DNA of 64,000 nt from Flavobacterium zepuense. GTDB lineage: Bacteria > Bacteroidota > Bacteroidia > Flavobacteriales > Flavobacteriaceae. The position numbers and the translations under genes are program-made. The notes beneath the pieces are model-generated. The model was not told the DNA's origin. It searched no databases and saw only the letters and a list, made by a program, of their open reading frames with translations. Location of the stretch: assembly GCF_007097145.1 (NCBI RefSeq), contig NZ_VJVZ01000015.1, positions 1-64,000 on the forward strand, written 5' to 3'. Numbering within the stretch: the stretch's first letter is position 1; each line of letters begins with the position of its first letter. Shown in pieces: positions 25,775 through 34,933 of this stretch.

Positions 25775-26635
25775 TTAAGCTTCAATTGCTACCGCTTTCT
25801 TTATAAGTGCCTTTCTAAACCCGCTTGGGCTAATGCCTTTTTGTTTCCTAAAGAATTTATTAAAGTGGCTGTCATCGGTAAAGCCAAATTCGGCGGCAAT
25901 TTCGTTTATACGCTTATCGCTGAATTTTAATCGGGCTTCTATCAGCGTAATACGGTGGTTGGCCGTGTATTGCTGTATGGTTTCGTTAGTGTGCTTTTTG
26001 AAATACTTGCCCAGGTACGTTTCAGAGATCCCAAAATAATTACTCATTACATCAGTCCGCAGGTTCTCCGGGCTGTAAATATTTTTTTGGATGTAGTTAA
26101 GTATATCCAGCGCTTTTTCATCAGTTTTTTCGCTGATATCGGCAGGCATATACTTAGCTATATTGCGCGCCACCACCACAATAAGCGTGTTTACAAGCTG
26201 CTGAATTAACTCCCTGTTGTACAGATCGCGGTTAACATACTCGCGTATAATAGCTTCAGTTATAGGCTTAACAAGGCTTTTATCGGATAAATTTTTAAGT
26301 ATGCACCCTGGCTGATGGTTTGCATTGCTAAGTATATATTCCAAACGTTCTATATCCTCCGACTGAAATGCCTTCGACTTAATGTAAATATCGGTAAACT
26401 TCAAAAAGAAAAACTCGGTAGTGGTCTCAATTTCAAAAGAGTGGCAGTCTTCCGGGGTAATCAGGAACATATGTCCGGCATGGTATTCAAACTTGTTTTG
26501 GTTAATGCATTGTATGCCTGTACCCGAAATTATATACACAAGTTCAAAAAACAAGTGCTTGTGGCCTTCCTTTGGGCATTCGTCCATTGTTTTGTAAACA
26601 ATTTCAAACGGCTGGTAAATGTTTTCCTTATTCAT
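25775..26635 (-). CDS. AraC family transcriptional regulator
   Basis: A 286-residue regulator. The N-terminal half is a cupin-like sensing domain (EGHKHLFFELVYIISGTG). The C-terminal AraC domain has two HTH motifs, the second ending INEIAAEFGFTDDSHFNKFFRKQKGISPSGFRK. It is divergent from the oxidoreductase gene at 26721. A 14-bp inverted repeat between them is the likely operator. Confidence 0.93.
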   Translation of the reverse strand: MNKENIYQPFEIVYKTMDECPKEGHKHLFFELVYIISGTGIQCINQNKFEYHAGHMFLITPEDCHSFEIETTTEFFFLKFTDIYIKSKAFQSEDIERLEYILSNANHQPGCILKNLSDKSLVKPITEAIIREYVNRDLYNRELIQQLVNTLIVVVARNIAKYMPADISEKTDEKALDILNYIQKNIYSPENLRTDVMSNYFGISETYLGKYFKKHTNETIQQYTANHRITLIEARLKFSDKRINEIAAEFGFTDDSHFNKFFRKQKGISPSGFRKALIKKAVAIEA

Positions 26636-26639
26636 AACG

Positions 26640-26700
26640 CAAAATTACAAATAAAAGGAAAATTTATACCGTTTTAAGTTTATTTAACGGTATAAATTTG
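26640..26700. promoter_or_regulatory. Divergent promoter/operator between araC-type gene and oxidoreductase
   Basis: A perfect inverted repeat AAATTTATACCGTT (26660-26673) and AACGGTATAAATTT (26686-26699). The right arm contains TAAATTTG (26693-26700), a -7 box for the oxidoreductase. On the minus strand TAATTTTG (26640-26647) serves the regulator, so close to its ATG (26635) that the message would be leaderless or nearly so. The operator position suits repression of the oxidoreductase or activation from an upstream half-site. Confidence 0.65.
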
Positions 26701-26720
26701 TACTATAAAATTAAATAATT

Positions 26721-27665
26721 ATGAGAGCAATAGTTTTAAATAAATTTGGAGGCGTAGAAAATTTTCAATATCAGGAAGTTGAAATACCGCAACCTGCCGC
26801 AGGCGAGGTGCTGGTAAAAATTGCCGCACTTAGTGTTAACCCTGTAGATGCCAAGACACGTGCAGGCTATGGTATGGCGGGCAGGTTAAAAGACCAGTTC
26901 CCTTTAGTACTGGGCTGGGATATATCGGGTACGGTTATAAAAGTAGGCGAAGGTGCAACCCGTTTTAAAGTGGGTGATGAGGTTTTTGGGATGGTGAATT
27001 TCCCTAAACACGCCAGGGCTTACGCCGAATATGTAGCCGCACCCGTTGCCGAGCTTGCCCTTAAACCCACTAACATAAATCATCATCAGGCTGCTGCGGC
27101 CACGCTGGCCGCACTTACGGCATATCAGTCCATTCAACATACTCTTGGCAGTATACAACCGGGGCAAAGGGTGCTTGTTCATGCAGCATCGGGCGGTGTG
27201 GGGCATTTTGCCGTACAAATAGCTAAACATCTGGGCGCTTATGTAATAGGTACGTCGTCTGCCGCTAATAAAGATTTTGTTTTGGGGCTTGGCGCCGATG
27301 AGCACATTGATTATAAAGCACATCGTTTTGAGGATGTGGTAAGCAATGTTGATATCGTGTTAGATAACGTGGGTGGAGATACGATAGACCGGTCGCTAAC
27401 TGTTTTAAAAGAGGATGGGCATATTATAAGCTATCCGGGCGGTGGCGGTACTGTAACCAGGGATAAAGCTGCCGATGCCGGCAAGACCGGGTATGTATTT
27501 ATGGTATGGCCCGATGGAAATGATATGGAGGCTATTGCTAATTTGTTAAAGCAGGGCATTATAAAACCGCATGTATCTAAAACTTTTGATTTTAATGATA
27601 TGAGAGCGGCCCACCTGCAAATAGAAAGCGGACGCACAGTTGGGAAAATTGTTGTAACACTTTAG
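26721..27665 (+). CDS. NADP-dependent quinone-type oxidoreductase (MDR family)
   Basis: A 314-residue medium-chain dehydrogenase without zinc ligands. GroES-like N-terminal domain (SVNPVDAKTRAGYG, GWDISGTVIKVG), then Rossmann NADP site ASGGVGHFAVQIAKHLGA, near residue 155. It is closest in outline to quinone oxidoreductase/enone reductases. Its divergence from an AraC regulator suggests inducible detoxification of electrophiles (inference). Confidence 0.9.
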   Translation: MRAIVLNKFGGVENFQYQEVEIPQPAAGEVLVKIAALSVNPVDAKTRAGYGMAGRLKDQFPLVLGWDISGTVIKVGEGATRFKVGDEVFGMVNFPKHARAYAEYVAAPVAELALKPTNINHHQAAAATLAALTAYQSIQHTLGSIQPGQRVLVHAASGGVGHFAVQIAKHLGAYVIGTSSAANKDFVLGLGADEHIDYKAHRFEDVVSNVDIVLDNVGGDTIDRSLTVLKEDGHIISYPGGGGTVTRDKAADAGKTGYVFMVWPDGNDMEAIANLLKQGIIKPHVSKTFDFNDMRAAHLQIESGRTVGKIVVTL

Positions 27666-27725
27666 ATAAGATTTCATAATTTAGAATTGAATTTTGTCTT
27701 AAATAACCTGTTAAAACATAATAAC

Positions 27726-28679
27726 ATGACCAACAGAAGGAATTTTATAAAGCAAGCCGGTATTGCCGGGCTTGCGGGTATGGTGGCGCCAAACCTTGCG
27801 TTTGCAAAGGATAGCCCTGTTACAGCATCTTTGGCTACAGCCGAAAAAATAAAATGGGCAGATGGTTCACGCCTTGTGGTCTCTGTCTCTATGCAGTTTG
27901 AGGCTGGTGGCCAGCCTGATAACCCGGAGAGCCCTTTTCCTCAAAATATGGATAAAGGTTATAAAGACCTGCCTGCCGCAACGTGGTATAATTATGGTTA
28001 TAAAGAGGGTATACCACGTATGCTGGATAATTGGGATAAGCTTGGTATTAAAGTAACATCACATATGGTAGGGGCGGCAGTACTTAAAAACCCGCAACTG
28101 GCTAAAGAAATTGTAGAACGTGGCCATGAGGCTGCTGCCCATGGAATGAATTGGTCGTCTCAGTACAACCTGTCTTACGATGCCGAAAAGAAGTTTATTA
28201 AGGATGGTGCTGATGCTGTTAAAAATGCTACCGGGTTTACAACTGTGGGTTATAATGCCAACTGGCTGCGTCGTGGAGAAAATACCCTTAAAATATTACA
28301 GGAACTTGGTTTTACTTATCATATAGATGATTTGAGCCGCGATGAGCCATTTATAATCCAGGTTAACAAAAAAGATTTTGCCGTAGTACCCTATACTCTT
28401 CGCTGTAACGATATTGTACTTATTGAGGGCAAAAATTTTAGTGCCGACCAATTTGTTAACCAGGTTAAAATGGAATTTGACCAATTGTATGCTGAAGCCG
28501 AGTTTAAACGCAGGCAAATGTCAATCAGTTTTCATGATCGCATAGGGGGGTCGCCGCAAATGGTTAAAGCCGCTCATGATGTTATTAGTTATATGCAAAA
28601 ACAAAAAGGTGTTAGCTTTAAGCGTAAAGACGAAATTGCCCAAATGGCATTAAAAGATAAGACTACCATAAGGGAGTAG
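27726..28679 (+). CDS. Secreted polysaccharide deacetylase family protein
   Basis: ATG 27726 is chosen because it starts a Tat-type signal (TNRRNFIKQAGIAGLAGMVA). The mature protein has a NodB-like fold: a metal His in GHEAAAHGMNWS, FTTVGYNANWLRRGENTLKIL and YHIDDLSRDEP, and a late catalytic region SFHDRIGGSP. It resembles the PuuE-like branch of polysaccharide deacetylases. It starts 61 bp after the oxidoreductase and may share its transcript. Confidence 0.82.
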   Translation: MTNRRNFIKQAGIAGLAGMVAPNLAFAKDSPVTASLATAEKIKWADGSRLVVSVSMQFEAGGQPDNPESPFPQNMDKGYKDLPAATWYNYGYKEGIPRMLDNWDKLGIKVTSHMVGAAVLKNPQLAKEIVERGHEAAAHGMNWSSQYNLSYDAEKKFIKDGADAVKNATGFTTVGYNANWLRRGENTLKILQELGFTYHIDDLSRDEPFIIQVNKKDFAVVPYTLRCNDIVLIEGKNFSADQFVNQVKMEFDQLYAEAEFKRRQMSISFHDRIGGSPQMVKAAHDVISYMQKQKGVSFKRKDEIAQMALKDKTTIRE

Positions 28680-28724
28680 TTTTGTTTTTAATAGCTATTG
28701 CAGATTAATTTTTAGGCAATTAAT

Positions 28725-28761
28725 AAAAAAACTGCCCGTAGGAAATAGTTCCAACGGGCAG
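28725..28761 (-). terminator. Terminator after the ferritin-like pair
   Basis: Minus-strand CTGCCCGT...ACGGGCAG with an inner GGAA/TTCC stem extension ends in a T run. It follows the stop at 28786. Confidence 0.75.
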
Positions 28762-28785
28762 CAATAATCAACATTGATTTTATTA

Positions 28786-29619
28786 TTATACAGCGAAAAA
28801 TACGCTTGCAATTTCTGTAGCAAGGGTTCCGCTAATAGGCTCATCAAATGATTCGGTTGTGCCTGTACCTGTTAATGCCGGGCCATTTGTAGCCTGTGCA
28901 GTAGTAGTGTTGTAACCGCCTTGTATGGTGTTTTCTTCACCATCATAAATTTGGTGTACCGTTGGGATATCAGGCATATTGCCAATGCTGTTGCCTACTA
29001 TCCATCCTTTTTGGCCTCTTAGCCTACGGATTCTTGATGCGTGGCGTGCCTCAACAGAGTGTATCTGTAAAGCAGCAGTTAGCAAATCTCCGTTAGACAT
29101 AAGGTTAGCTGCCTGTCCTTTGTATGCTCTCACGCCTGTATCTTCAAATGCCTGAGATAAGGCTAAGAAAGTCTGGTAGTTATCAAATGTATCAAATGTA
29201 CCATTGGCAGTAAAATCAAATTCAGGTTTTGCAGGAGCGTCACCACCAAGTGCACCCATTAAAAAGCTAACGTGGGCAGCTTCGTGCTGGCTTATCTGTG
29301 CAATAATATCTTTTTCAGCGTCAGGAATAAGTCCGTTAGTGTCCAACGCTATCTGGTAAAATTCATCCTCTAAATATTCAAGAGTAAGCGCAAGTTGCAG
29401 TGCAGATATTGGGGTATCTGCCGCAGAGGCTAAAAATGCAGATGATGCTGCATTAGCTTTTTGCGTAAAAAACATTGATACAAGTGGCACAGCGGCTAAA
29501 GCGGTGTTAGCGCCAATTTTGCCGAACTGTGATAAGCTATCTCTTCTTGATCCTTTACTTTGCAGGCTTTGTATTACACCCTCATTAGTAAACGATTCTA
29601 TAAATTTTAAGATATTCAT
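28786..29619 (-). CDS. Secreted ferritin-like domain protein
   Basis: A 277-residue protein. The N-terminal signal region is SRRDSLSQFGKIGANTALAA... ending KANAAS, Tat-like. The ferritin-like domain has LEYLEDEFYQIAL, QISQHEAAHVSFL, FEDTGVRAYKG and HSVEARHASRIR, the paired Glu/His residues of the four-helix bundle. It is the second gene of an operon with a related protein. Members of Ferritin_2 in Bacteroidota are often stress-linked, but the substrate is unknown. The tail is Thr/Gly-rich. Confidence 0.85.
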   Translation of the reverse strand: MNILKFIESFTNEGVIQSLQSKGSRRDSLSQFGKIGANTALAAVPLVSMFFTQKANAASSAFLASAADTPISALQLALTLEYLEDEFYQIALDTNGLIPDAEKDIIAQISQHEAAHVSFLMGALGGDAPAKPEFDFTANGTFDTFDNYQTFLALSQAFEDTGVRAYKGQAANLMSNGDLLTAALQIHSVEARHASRIRRLRGQKGWIVGNSIGNMPDIPTVHQIYDGEENTIQGGYNTTTAQATNGPALTGTGTTESFDEPISGTLATEIASVFFAV

Positions 29620-29645
29620 AATTTCGTGATTTTAAATGTTAGTTA

Positions 29646-30404
29646 TTATGGTAAATACATAGCTGTAAATGCAGTCTGGATAAAATCAAGAGAGCTTACT
29701 ATCGGGATAATTTGCGATGGTTTCTGTGCTTTATCAAGGCCGTTAGCGTCTACAACATCATTTCCGGCAAAATCAACAGAGCCCGGGTTAATCAGATCCC
29801 TAATAGCAGATGCATGCCTTGCTTCTACCGATACGATTTTACCTGCAATTAGCAAATACTCAGGGGTAGTAATATACCTTCCTGCACCATTGTATGCAGA
29901 TACTCCGGTATCTTCAAGCGCTTTAGCAGTATTAAGCACACTTAGCCTGTTGCTAAAGTTTACGCTGTCATAACTAAATTCAAGATTAGGTAATACCACA
30001 CCTTCAGTATTAGCCAAAGCACCTGTTAAGGCAGCTTTAAAAAACTCACGGTGAATTACTTCGTGCCTGTAAAGATCTGTAAGAACAGATTGTTCTTCTG
30101 CATTAAAGGTAGATCCAAAGGTATTGCTGTTTACAACCCTTGTGTAAAAGTCGGCCTCAAGTTGCTCAAGGGCATAAGCGTAGGTAAGTATACCCGCATC
30201 GCCTCCGCCAAGGTCAAAAGTTCCGTTTACAATACCTGGCAGCATGTTAGGGTCCGGGTTTGTGCCTGTGTTGTCATCGTCATCGCTACAACCCGCAAGT
30301 AATAGTCCTGTTCCTGCAAGCGTAAGGCCGCTGATTTTAAGAAAGCTTCGTCTGCTGGCCAATCCTGTGGCTACTTGGCGGACTTCTACTTTAGTCTTTT
30401 TCAT
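29646..30404 (-). CDS. Tat-exported ferritin-like lipoprotein
   Basis: A 252-residue paralogue of the downstream gene. A twin-arginine motif ASRRSFLKISG and lipobox LLLAGC followed by SDDDDN indicate a lipoprotein exported folded. The bundle residues match those of its neighbour: YALEQLEADFYTRVV, LYRHEVIHREFFK, LEDTGVSAYNG, VSVEARHASAIRD. The gap of 26 bp implies one transcript. Confidence 0.86.
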   Translation of the reverse strand: MKKTKVEVRQVATGLASRRSFLKISGLTLAGTGLLLAGCSDDDDNTGTNPDPNMLPGIVNGTFDLGGGDAGILTYAYALEQLEADFYTRVVNSNTFGSTFNAEEQSVLTDLYRHEVIHREFFKAALTGALANTEGVVLPNLEFSYDSVNFSNRLSVLNTAKALEDTGVSAYNGAGRYITTPEYLLIAGKIVSVEARHASAIRDLINPGSVDFAGNDVVDANGLDKAQKPSQIIPIVSSLDFIQTAFTAMYLP

Positions 30405-30843
30405 AATGTAACATTTAAGGTTAATAATTGTAAGTGGTGTGGTCGTGAATTCTTTTGTTAGATTTCAAAGTTAATTTTACATACGCAGCTTAATTGTTAA
30501 TGGTTTTTAACAAACACTGTAATTTTTGCATCTTTAACAAATATTTAGTAAAATATTTTATTTTATATTAAAGCTATTACGTTTGATGGTTAGCAACTTA
30601 CGATAAATAATTGCCGTTGGTTTAACAGAGGTTTATATGTGAACTTTATTGTTTAATTAACTTTTTAAAATTCAGGTAAATACATTATTTTGGCAAATTT
30701 GTATTATTTAACTCACACGTTTTCGTTTTAGTGATTAAGTGGAATTATGATTAATAGTTAAAAAAATCGCATTTCAGTAAAAACAACTATAAGAATTTCG
30801 TAAAATTTTCGTTTCTTTACCATACAAAACTTAATTAGGATAT
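30405..30843. promoter_or_regulatory. 439-bp AT-rich intergenic promoter region
   Basis: No credible gene is visible. On the minus strand TAACTTTG (30466-30473) is a possible -7 box for the ferritin-like operon. Upstream of the lacI-type gene the sequence is AT-rich with an A/T tract palindrome near 30800 (AAAATTTT). I could not confirm a LacI operator. Confidence 0.4.
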
Positions 30844-31875
30844 ATGAGACCAAAAGCTACCTTAAAACAAATCGCTAAAGAGCTTAATGTTTCCGTGTCA
30901 ACGGTATCCAAAGCATTGAGCAATAGCCCGGAAATCAGTGAGCCTACAAAAATTAAAGTGCAGGAGTTTGCCAAGCTTAAAAATTATAAGCCTAATAATA
31001 TTGCAGTTAATTTAAAAAGCAAACGGTCTAAAACTATTGGGGTTATTTTGCCCAACATACTTAACCCGTTTTTTGCAAAAGTATTTAGCGGTATCGAAAA
31101 GGCAGCTAATGAAAGAGGATACAATGTAATTACCTGTATAAGTAACGAATCGCTTACCAAAGAAATCCATGCAATGGATATTTTAAGTAATGGGACGATA
31201 GATGGTTTTATATTATCTATATCAGACGAAACACAAAAAGAGCATGAGTTTAAGCACTTTAAAGAGGCTATTGCCGATGACCTGCCTATTGTAATGTTTG
31301 ACAGGACCAGCGAAGATGTAAACTGTGATAAAGTTATTGTAGATGATTTTGACAGTGCCGTTTACGCCGTAAACCACCTTATTAAAACCGGTTGTAAAAA
31401 TATAGCCCTGCTTTCTAACCTTGATAACACAAGTGTGGGTAAGCTAAGAGCCGAAGGTTATTTGCAAGCTTTGAAGGATAACAAAATTGCCATTAATGAG
31501 TCGCTTATAATGCGTACGCAGAGCAATGAAGAATTTGATGAGCAGTTCCCCTCTTTCTTTGATATTAAAGGTAAAAAAATAGACGGTATCTTTGCGGTAG
31601 AGGAACATGCCTCTGTAGCTGCACATAAAGCAGTTTTAAAAGGCGGCTTCAGGATACCCGAAGACGTACAGATAATAGGCTTTGCCGACGGTGTATGGTC
31701 GCGCAGGCTAACACCAAGCCTTAGTACCGTAAGCCAGCACGGCCCGGAGATAGGCGAGGCTGCTGCCGAGTTGCTTATTAACAGGCTTGAAGATAAAACT
31801 GAAGATGGACCTGACTACGAAACAAGAATTATTAAGACCGAATTGCGCCAGCGCGAATCGACCAGAAAGTTATAA
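30844..31875 (+). CDS. LacI family transcriptional regulator
   Basis: A 343-residue regulator. HTH at the N-terminus (TLKQIAKELNVSVSTVSKAL) followed by the hinge and a periplasmic-binding-like sensor (TIGVILPNILNPFFAKVFSG, later DVQIIGFADGVWSR). The sensor fold suggests a sugar or related ligand, but no sugar-use gene lies beside it. It is transcribed away from the ferritin-like pair. Confidence 0.93.
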   Translation: MRPKATLKQIAKELNVSVSTVSKALSNSPEISEPTKIKVQEFAKLKNYKPNNIAVNLKSKRSKTIGVILPNILNPFFAKVFSGIEKAANERGYNVITCISNESLTKEIHAMDILSNGTIDGFILSISDETQKEHEFKHFKEAIADDLPIVMFDRTSEDVNCDKVIVDDFDSAVYAVNHLIKTGCKNIALLSNLDNTSVGKLRAEGYLQALKDNKIAINESLIMRTQSNEEFDEQFPSFFDIKGKKIDGIFAVEEHASVAAHKAVLKGGFRIPEDVQIIGFADGVWSRRLTPSLSTVSQHGPEIGEAAAELLINRLEDKTEDGPDYETRIIKTELRQRESTRKL

Positions 31876-31880
31876 AAAGC

Positions 31881-31911
31881 AAAAGCCGTTTACACAGTAA
31901 ACGGCTTTTTT
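31881..31911. terminator. Bidirectional terminator
   Basis: AAGCCGTTTAC/GTAAACGGCTT is an 11-bp perfect stem with a 3-nt loop, followed by T6 on the plus strand and T4 on the minus strand. It separates the convergent lacI-type and serine hydrolase genes. Confidence 0.85.
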
Positions 31912-31926
31912 ATGTTTTCAGCTTCT

Positions 31927-33249
31927 CTATTGTTTTGTAAAAGCCGTTTCAGTTCCGTTTTGCTTTAATACAAAGCCTGTGGGGCTAAACTCCATAACCA
32001 CACCGGCTGCATCATGGCTAAAAGTAGTTGTGCTAAGTGGCTTAACATAAAAAGTGCCCTGCTCATCGGCGTGAATGCGTAATTCTCCATCAATAGCTTT
32101 AACATCTATTGTAAACGGTAGCGATGGCGTGCTGTATTTACCTTCGTAACCCAAAAGAATGCTGTTATCAACCTCCATAGTATTAAAGTTTGGGAAACGG
32201 TAAGGCAGCTTGTAATAGCAGCTTAGTATACCCTCTACAATAGCATCGAAGTCCATATCCTCTGCATTTACAACAAGCGAGAACGATACATTATCTTTAG
32301 GGTAGTACCCCAGTGTTGATGTAAAGCCTTCTATACCGCCATTATGGCCTATAAATTTACGCTCGGCAAACGGAAAATTAAACACACCGCGGCCATAACC
32401 CATATCCATTTTGGTCATTTCTGCCAACGATTCGGGTTTTATTATTTTGCCATCAAATAATGCCTTTATAAATTTAGTAAGGTCGGTAGGGGTGCTCTGT
32501 AAAGCGCCGGCGCCACCTGCAACGCTTTCGTGCCATTCTTCCCGCTGTACCCATTGGCCGTCTTTCATTGAATAGGAAAACGCCTCATTCTTTTTAGGGT
32601 TTATTTTGCCGTAATAATAGGTGTCTTTAAGCCCGGCCTTTTTTACAATGCGGCTGGCTACGTTTTCTTTGTACGTTTTTTTTGTAATATCCTGAATAAT
32701 GTAGCCCAGCAGCAAATAGTTAGAATTGCTGTATTCTGCCTTTGTACCGGGATCAAAAGCTGCATCGTGGCTATATATTACATCTAAAATATCTTTGCGG
32801 CTGTGCAGTTTAGTAATGTCTTTTACAATAATGCTGTCTTTTGTATAATTAAAAATGCCACTTTTGTGGTACAGCATATCGCTTATCGTGATATTTTCAG
32901 CATTTTTTATTTTTGGCAAGTATTCACTTAGCTTTGTATCAAGCTTTAGCTTTTTTTCCTCGATCAATTGAAAAATAATAGCCGACGTAAACATTTTGGT
33001 TATTGAGCCAACCTTGTATTTGGTATCAGGTGTTGCAGGGACCTTGTTGGTAAGATCGGCAAAACCGTAAGCTTTTTCAAAAACAACCTTATCTTTATCG
33101 CGTATGCTAACCGACCCCATAAACTTGTTGTTAGCATACAAATAGTTTAAGAGGCTGTCTGTCTTTTCAAATTTACCGCCTTCAGGCTGCTGTGCCATAG
33201 CCGACAGCGTAAGGATAAAAGTAAGTAAGGATAAAAAAGCTTTTTTCAT
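31927..33249 (-). CDS. Secreted serine hydrolase (beta-lactamase class C-like)
   Basis: The start is set at 33249 (KKAFLSLLTFILTLSAMAQ, a normal signal peptide); an upstream in-frame ATG at 33264 would place extra residues before it. The 440-residue protein has SxxK (GSITKMF) near residue 86, YxN (YSNSNYLLLGYI) near 200 and a late HNGGIEGFTS motif as in class C beta-lactamases and D-aminopeptidases. Substrate unknown; periplasmic. Confidence 0.88.
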   Translation of the reverse strand: MKKAFLSLLTFILTLSAMAQQPEGGKFEKTDSLLNYLYANNKFMGSVSIRDKDKVVFEKAYGFADLTNKVPATPDTKYKVGSITKMFTSAIIFQLIEEKKLKLDTKLSEYLPKIKNAENITISDMLYHKSGIFNYTKDSIIVKDITKLHSRKDILDVIYSHDAAFDPGTKAEYSNSNYLLLGYIIQDITKKTYKENVASRIVKKAGLKDTYYYGKINPKKNEAFSYSMKDGQWVQREEWHESVAGGAGALQSTPTDLTKFIKALFDGKIIKPESLAEMTKMDMGYGRGVFNFPFAERKFIGHNGGIEGFTSTLGYYPKDNVSFSLVVNAEDMDFDAIVEGILSCYYKLPYRFPNFNTMEVDNSILLGYEGKYSTPSLPFTIDVKAIDGELRIHADEQGTFYVKPLSTTTFSHDAAGVVMEFSPTGFVLKQNGTETAFTKQ

Positions 33250-33366
33250 TTCACGGAATCCCATTAAAGTTTAACTATGTAGTAACGTGTTTTAATTTGT
33301 ATTTATTACGTAAAATAACGTTCAATACATATCCTGAAATCCTCGTGTTGAGGACGATTCTCAAAA

Positions 33367-34191
33367 TTACTGCTTATTTTTTAAATACTCTTTAGATTTT
33401 GTAACAAGGTAATCTGTGAGTTCAAATTCTTTTTTGGGATCGAGAAGTGTTTTTGCCTCATCGCCGCTATCTGCAAAATTAAGAAAGGCTGCAATCTCGT
33501 CTTTGGGAATTTTAAGGGCTTCGGTAAAAAAGTTATAAGTAAACCGCTCTTTTGCTACATCGGCAAAAGTTTTCTGTCCCTCTGTAGAATATACGTCCCC
33601 ACGGTCTTTTTTAGTCTTTTTGTCCTTTTTAATATAAAGCCTGTAAATACGGGCCAGGTCTAAACCGCGCAAAGGGTGCATAGATCCCGGCAACGCCCCG
33701 TTTACAACTTCATCAACCTTATATTCTACAGGTTTAAATTTCATCTCGGTGTAGGTGCTTTTAAGGTCTGTCCCCTGCACGCCCGATGTTATGGCATTGG
33801 TCTTTGTGTTCTTACTTACAGTGTTGAGGTCGCCAATCATGCGGGTGGGTAATATTACCACCTCATCGAGCACAATTACATTGGTATTGAGTTTTATGGC
33901 AAGCTGAGCCTGGCTAAAATCGCTTTCTTTAAGCACCAACCTTGCCGTGTGGAATGAAACGCTTGAGAATATGAGCGTATCTGTAGCGCGTGCGTATAAC
34001 GTAAATAAACCTTTCTCATCGGTTACAGCGGCAATGCGTGAGCTTATATTATTTACCGTGATGTTATCAACGGCAAGGGAGTCGGCTACCACTTTGCCAT
34101 GCAATATTTGCCTGGGTTCTGACTTTTGGGCGAAAGCTATTAATGAATTTAAAAATAGGAATGTAACCCAGAGTACTTTAAAGTATTTCAT
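33367..34191 (-). CDS. CarboxypepD_reg-like secreted protein, array gene 1 (last in operon)
   Basis: A 274-residue protein with signal peptide (KYFKVLWVTFLFLNSLIAFAQ). The N-terminal beta-sandwich repeats the SusC-type plug-domain theme: LHGKVVADSLAVDNITVNNI, TDEKGLFTLYAR, SFHTARLVLKE, VIVLDEVVIL. The C-terminal half is helical and ends ELTDYLVTKSKEYLKNKQ, close to array gene 2 and unlike genes 3-7. It is thus subfamily A. It starts 1 bp past the stop of gene 2. Confidence 0.82.
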   Translation of the reverse strand: MKYFKVLWVTFLFLNSLIAFAQKSEPRQILHGKVVADSLAVDNITVNNISSRIAAVTDEKGLFTLYARATDTLIFSSVSFHTARLVLKESDFSQAQLAIKLNTNVIVLDEVVILPTRMIGDLNTVSKNTKTNAITSGVQGTDLKSTYTEMKFKPVEYKVDEVVNGALPGSMHPLRGLDLARIYRLYIKKDKKTKKDRGDVYSTEGQKTFADVAKERFTYNFFTEALKIPKDEIAAFLNFADSGDEAKTLLDPKKEFELTDYLVTKSKEYLKNKQ

Positions 34192-34192
34192 A

Positions 34193-34933
34193 TCATTGCC
34201 CGTTTTTAAGATATTCTACACTTTTATCGCTAAGATAGGCCACCAATTTAAACTCGTTGCGCGGGTTAAGCAATACCCTTACGGCCTCCCCTTGATCGCA
34301 ATAGTTTAAGAACTCCGGTATATTCTCTTTTTTTATTTTGAGGGTCTCTACAAAATAGGCATCGCTGTACAGTTCGCGCACAGCATCGGCAAATACCTTG
34401 TTGGTTATAAAGGTTTGCGCAGGCGGGGTTTTACGTTTAGGCGGACCGGTTACCATCCTGCCAATTGCAAGAAAATCCATACCGCGGCCATTGCCGGCAA
34501 TACTGTTTATGTATAAGTCCTTATTGATTTGATGAACATCAAATTTAGCCTGCTCGGTTTCTACAATTTTGGCGTTTTTACTGTCCCGTTCTAAATTTCC
34601 GGTCAGGCCGGAAATAATAACCTCATCCAGCATTGTAATGTTACCCATTAGCCTTATCACTACCAGTTTTTCTTTAATATCGTGCTGCTTTACCTGTACG
34701 GTTTCTTTTTTAAATGCGATGCCCGTTACTTCTAAGGTATCGCCTACGCGGACATGTATGGCAAACCGCCCGCTATCATCCGTCACTACCGATGTTTTTG
34801 CCGAAAGGTTGGCAACACTAACATATTCTGCCTTAATGGTATCAGATATTACCCTGCCGCTAAGCAGTTCCCGTTGCTGTGCAAGTAGCAATACAGGCAA
34901 AAGCAGCAAAAGGTACAGTAGTTTAGTCTTCAT
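34193..34933 (-). CDS. CarboxypepD_reg-like secreted protein, array gene 2
   Basis: The start is set at 34933 (KTKLLYLLLLLPVLLLAQQ). The 246-residue product has the N-terminal fold LSGRVISDTIKAEYVSVANL...DDSGRFAIHV...ITMLDEVIIS and an A-subfamily C-terminus (FVETLKIKKENIPEFLNYCD ... SDKSVEYLKNGQ). It overlaps the end of gene 3 by 11 bp, so translation is coupled. Confidence 0.82.
   Translation of the reverse strand: MKTKLLYLLLLLPVLLLAQQRELLSGRVISDTIKAEYVSVANLSAKTSVVTDDSGRFAIHVRVGDTLEVTGIAFKKETVQVKQHDIKEKLVVIRLMGNITMLDEVIISGLTGNLERDSKNAKIVETEQAKFDVHQINKDLYINSIAGNGRGMDFLAIGRMVTGPPKRKTPPAQTFITNKVFADAVRELYSDAYFVETLKIKKENIPEFLNYCDQGEAVRVLLNPRNEFKLVAYLSDKSVEYLKNGQ

Noticed and set aside
30790..30815. 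LacI operator near the A/T tract upstream of the lacI-type gene
   Set aside because: The palindrome is imperfect and AT-rich; no CG-centred operator could be confirmed.
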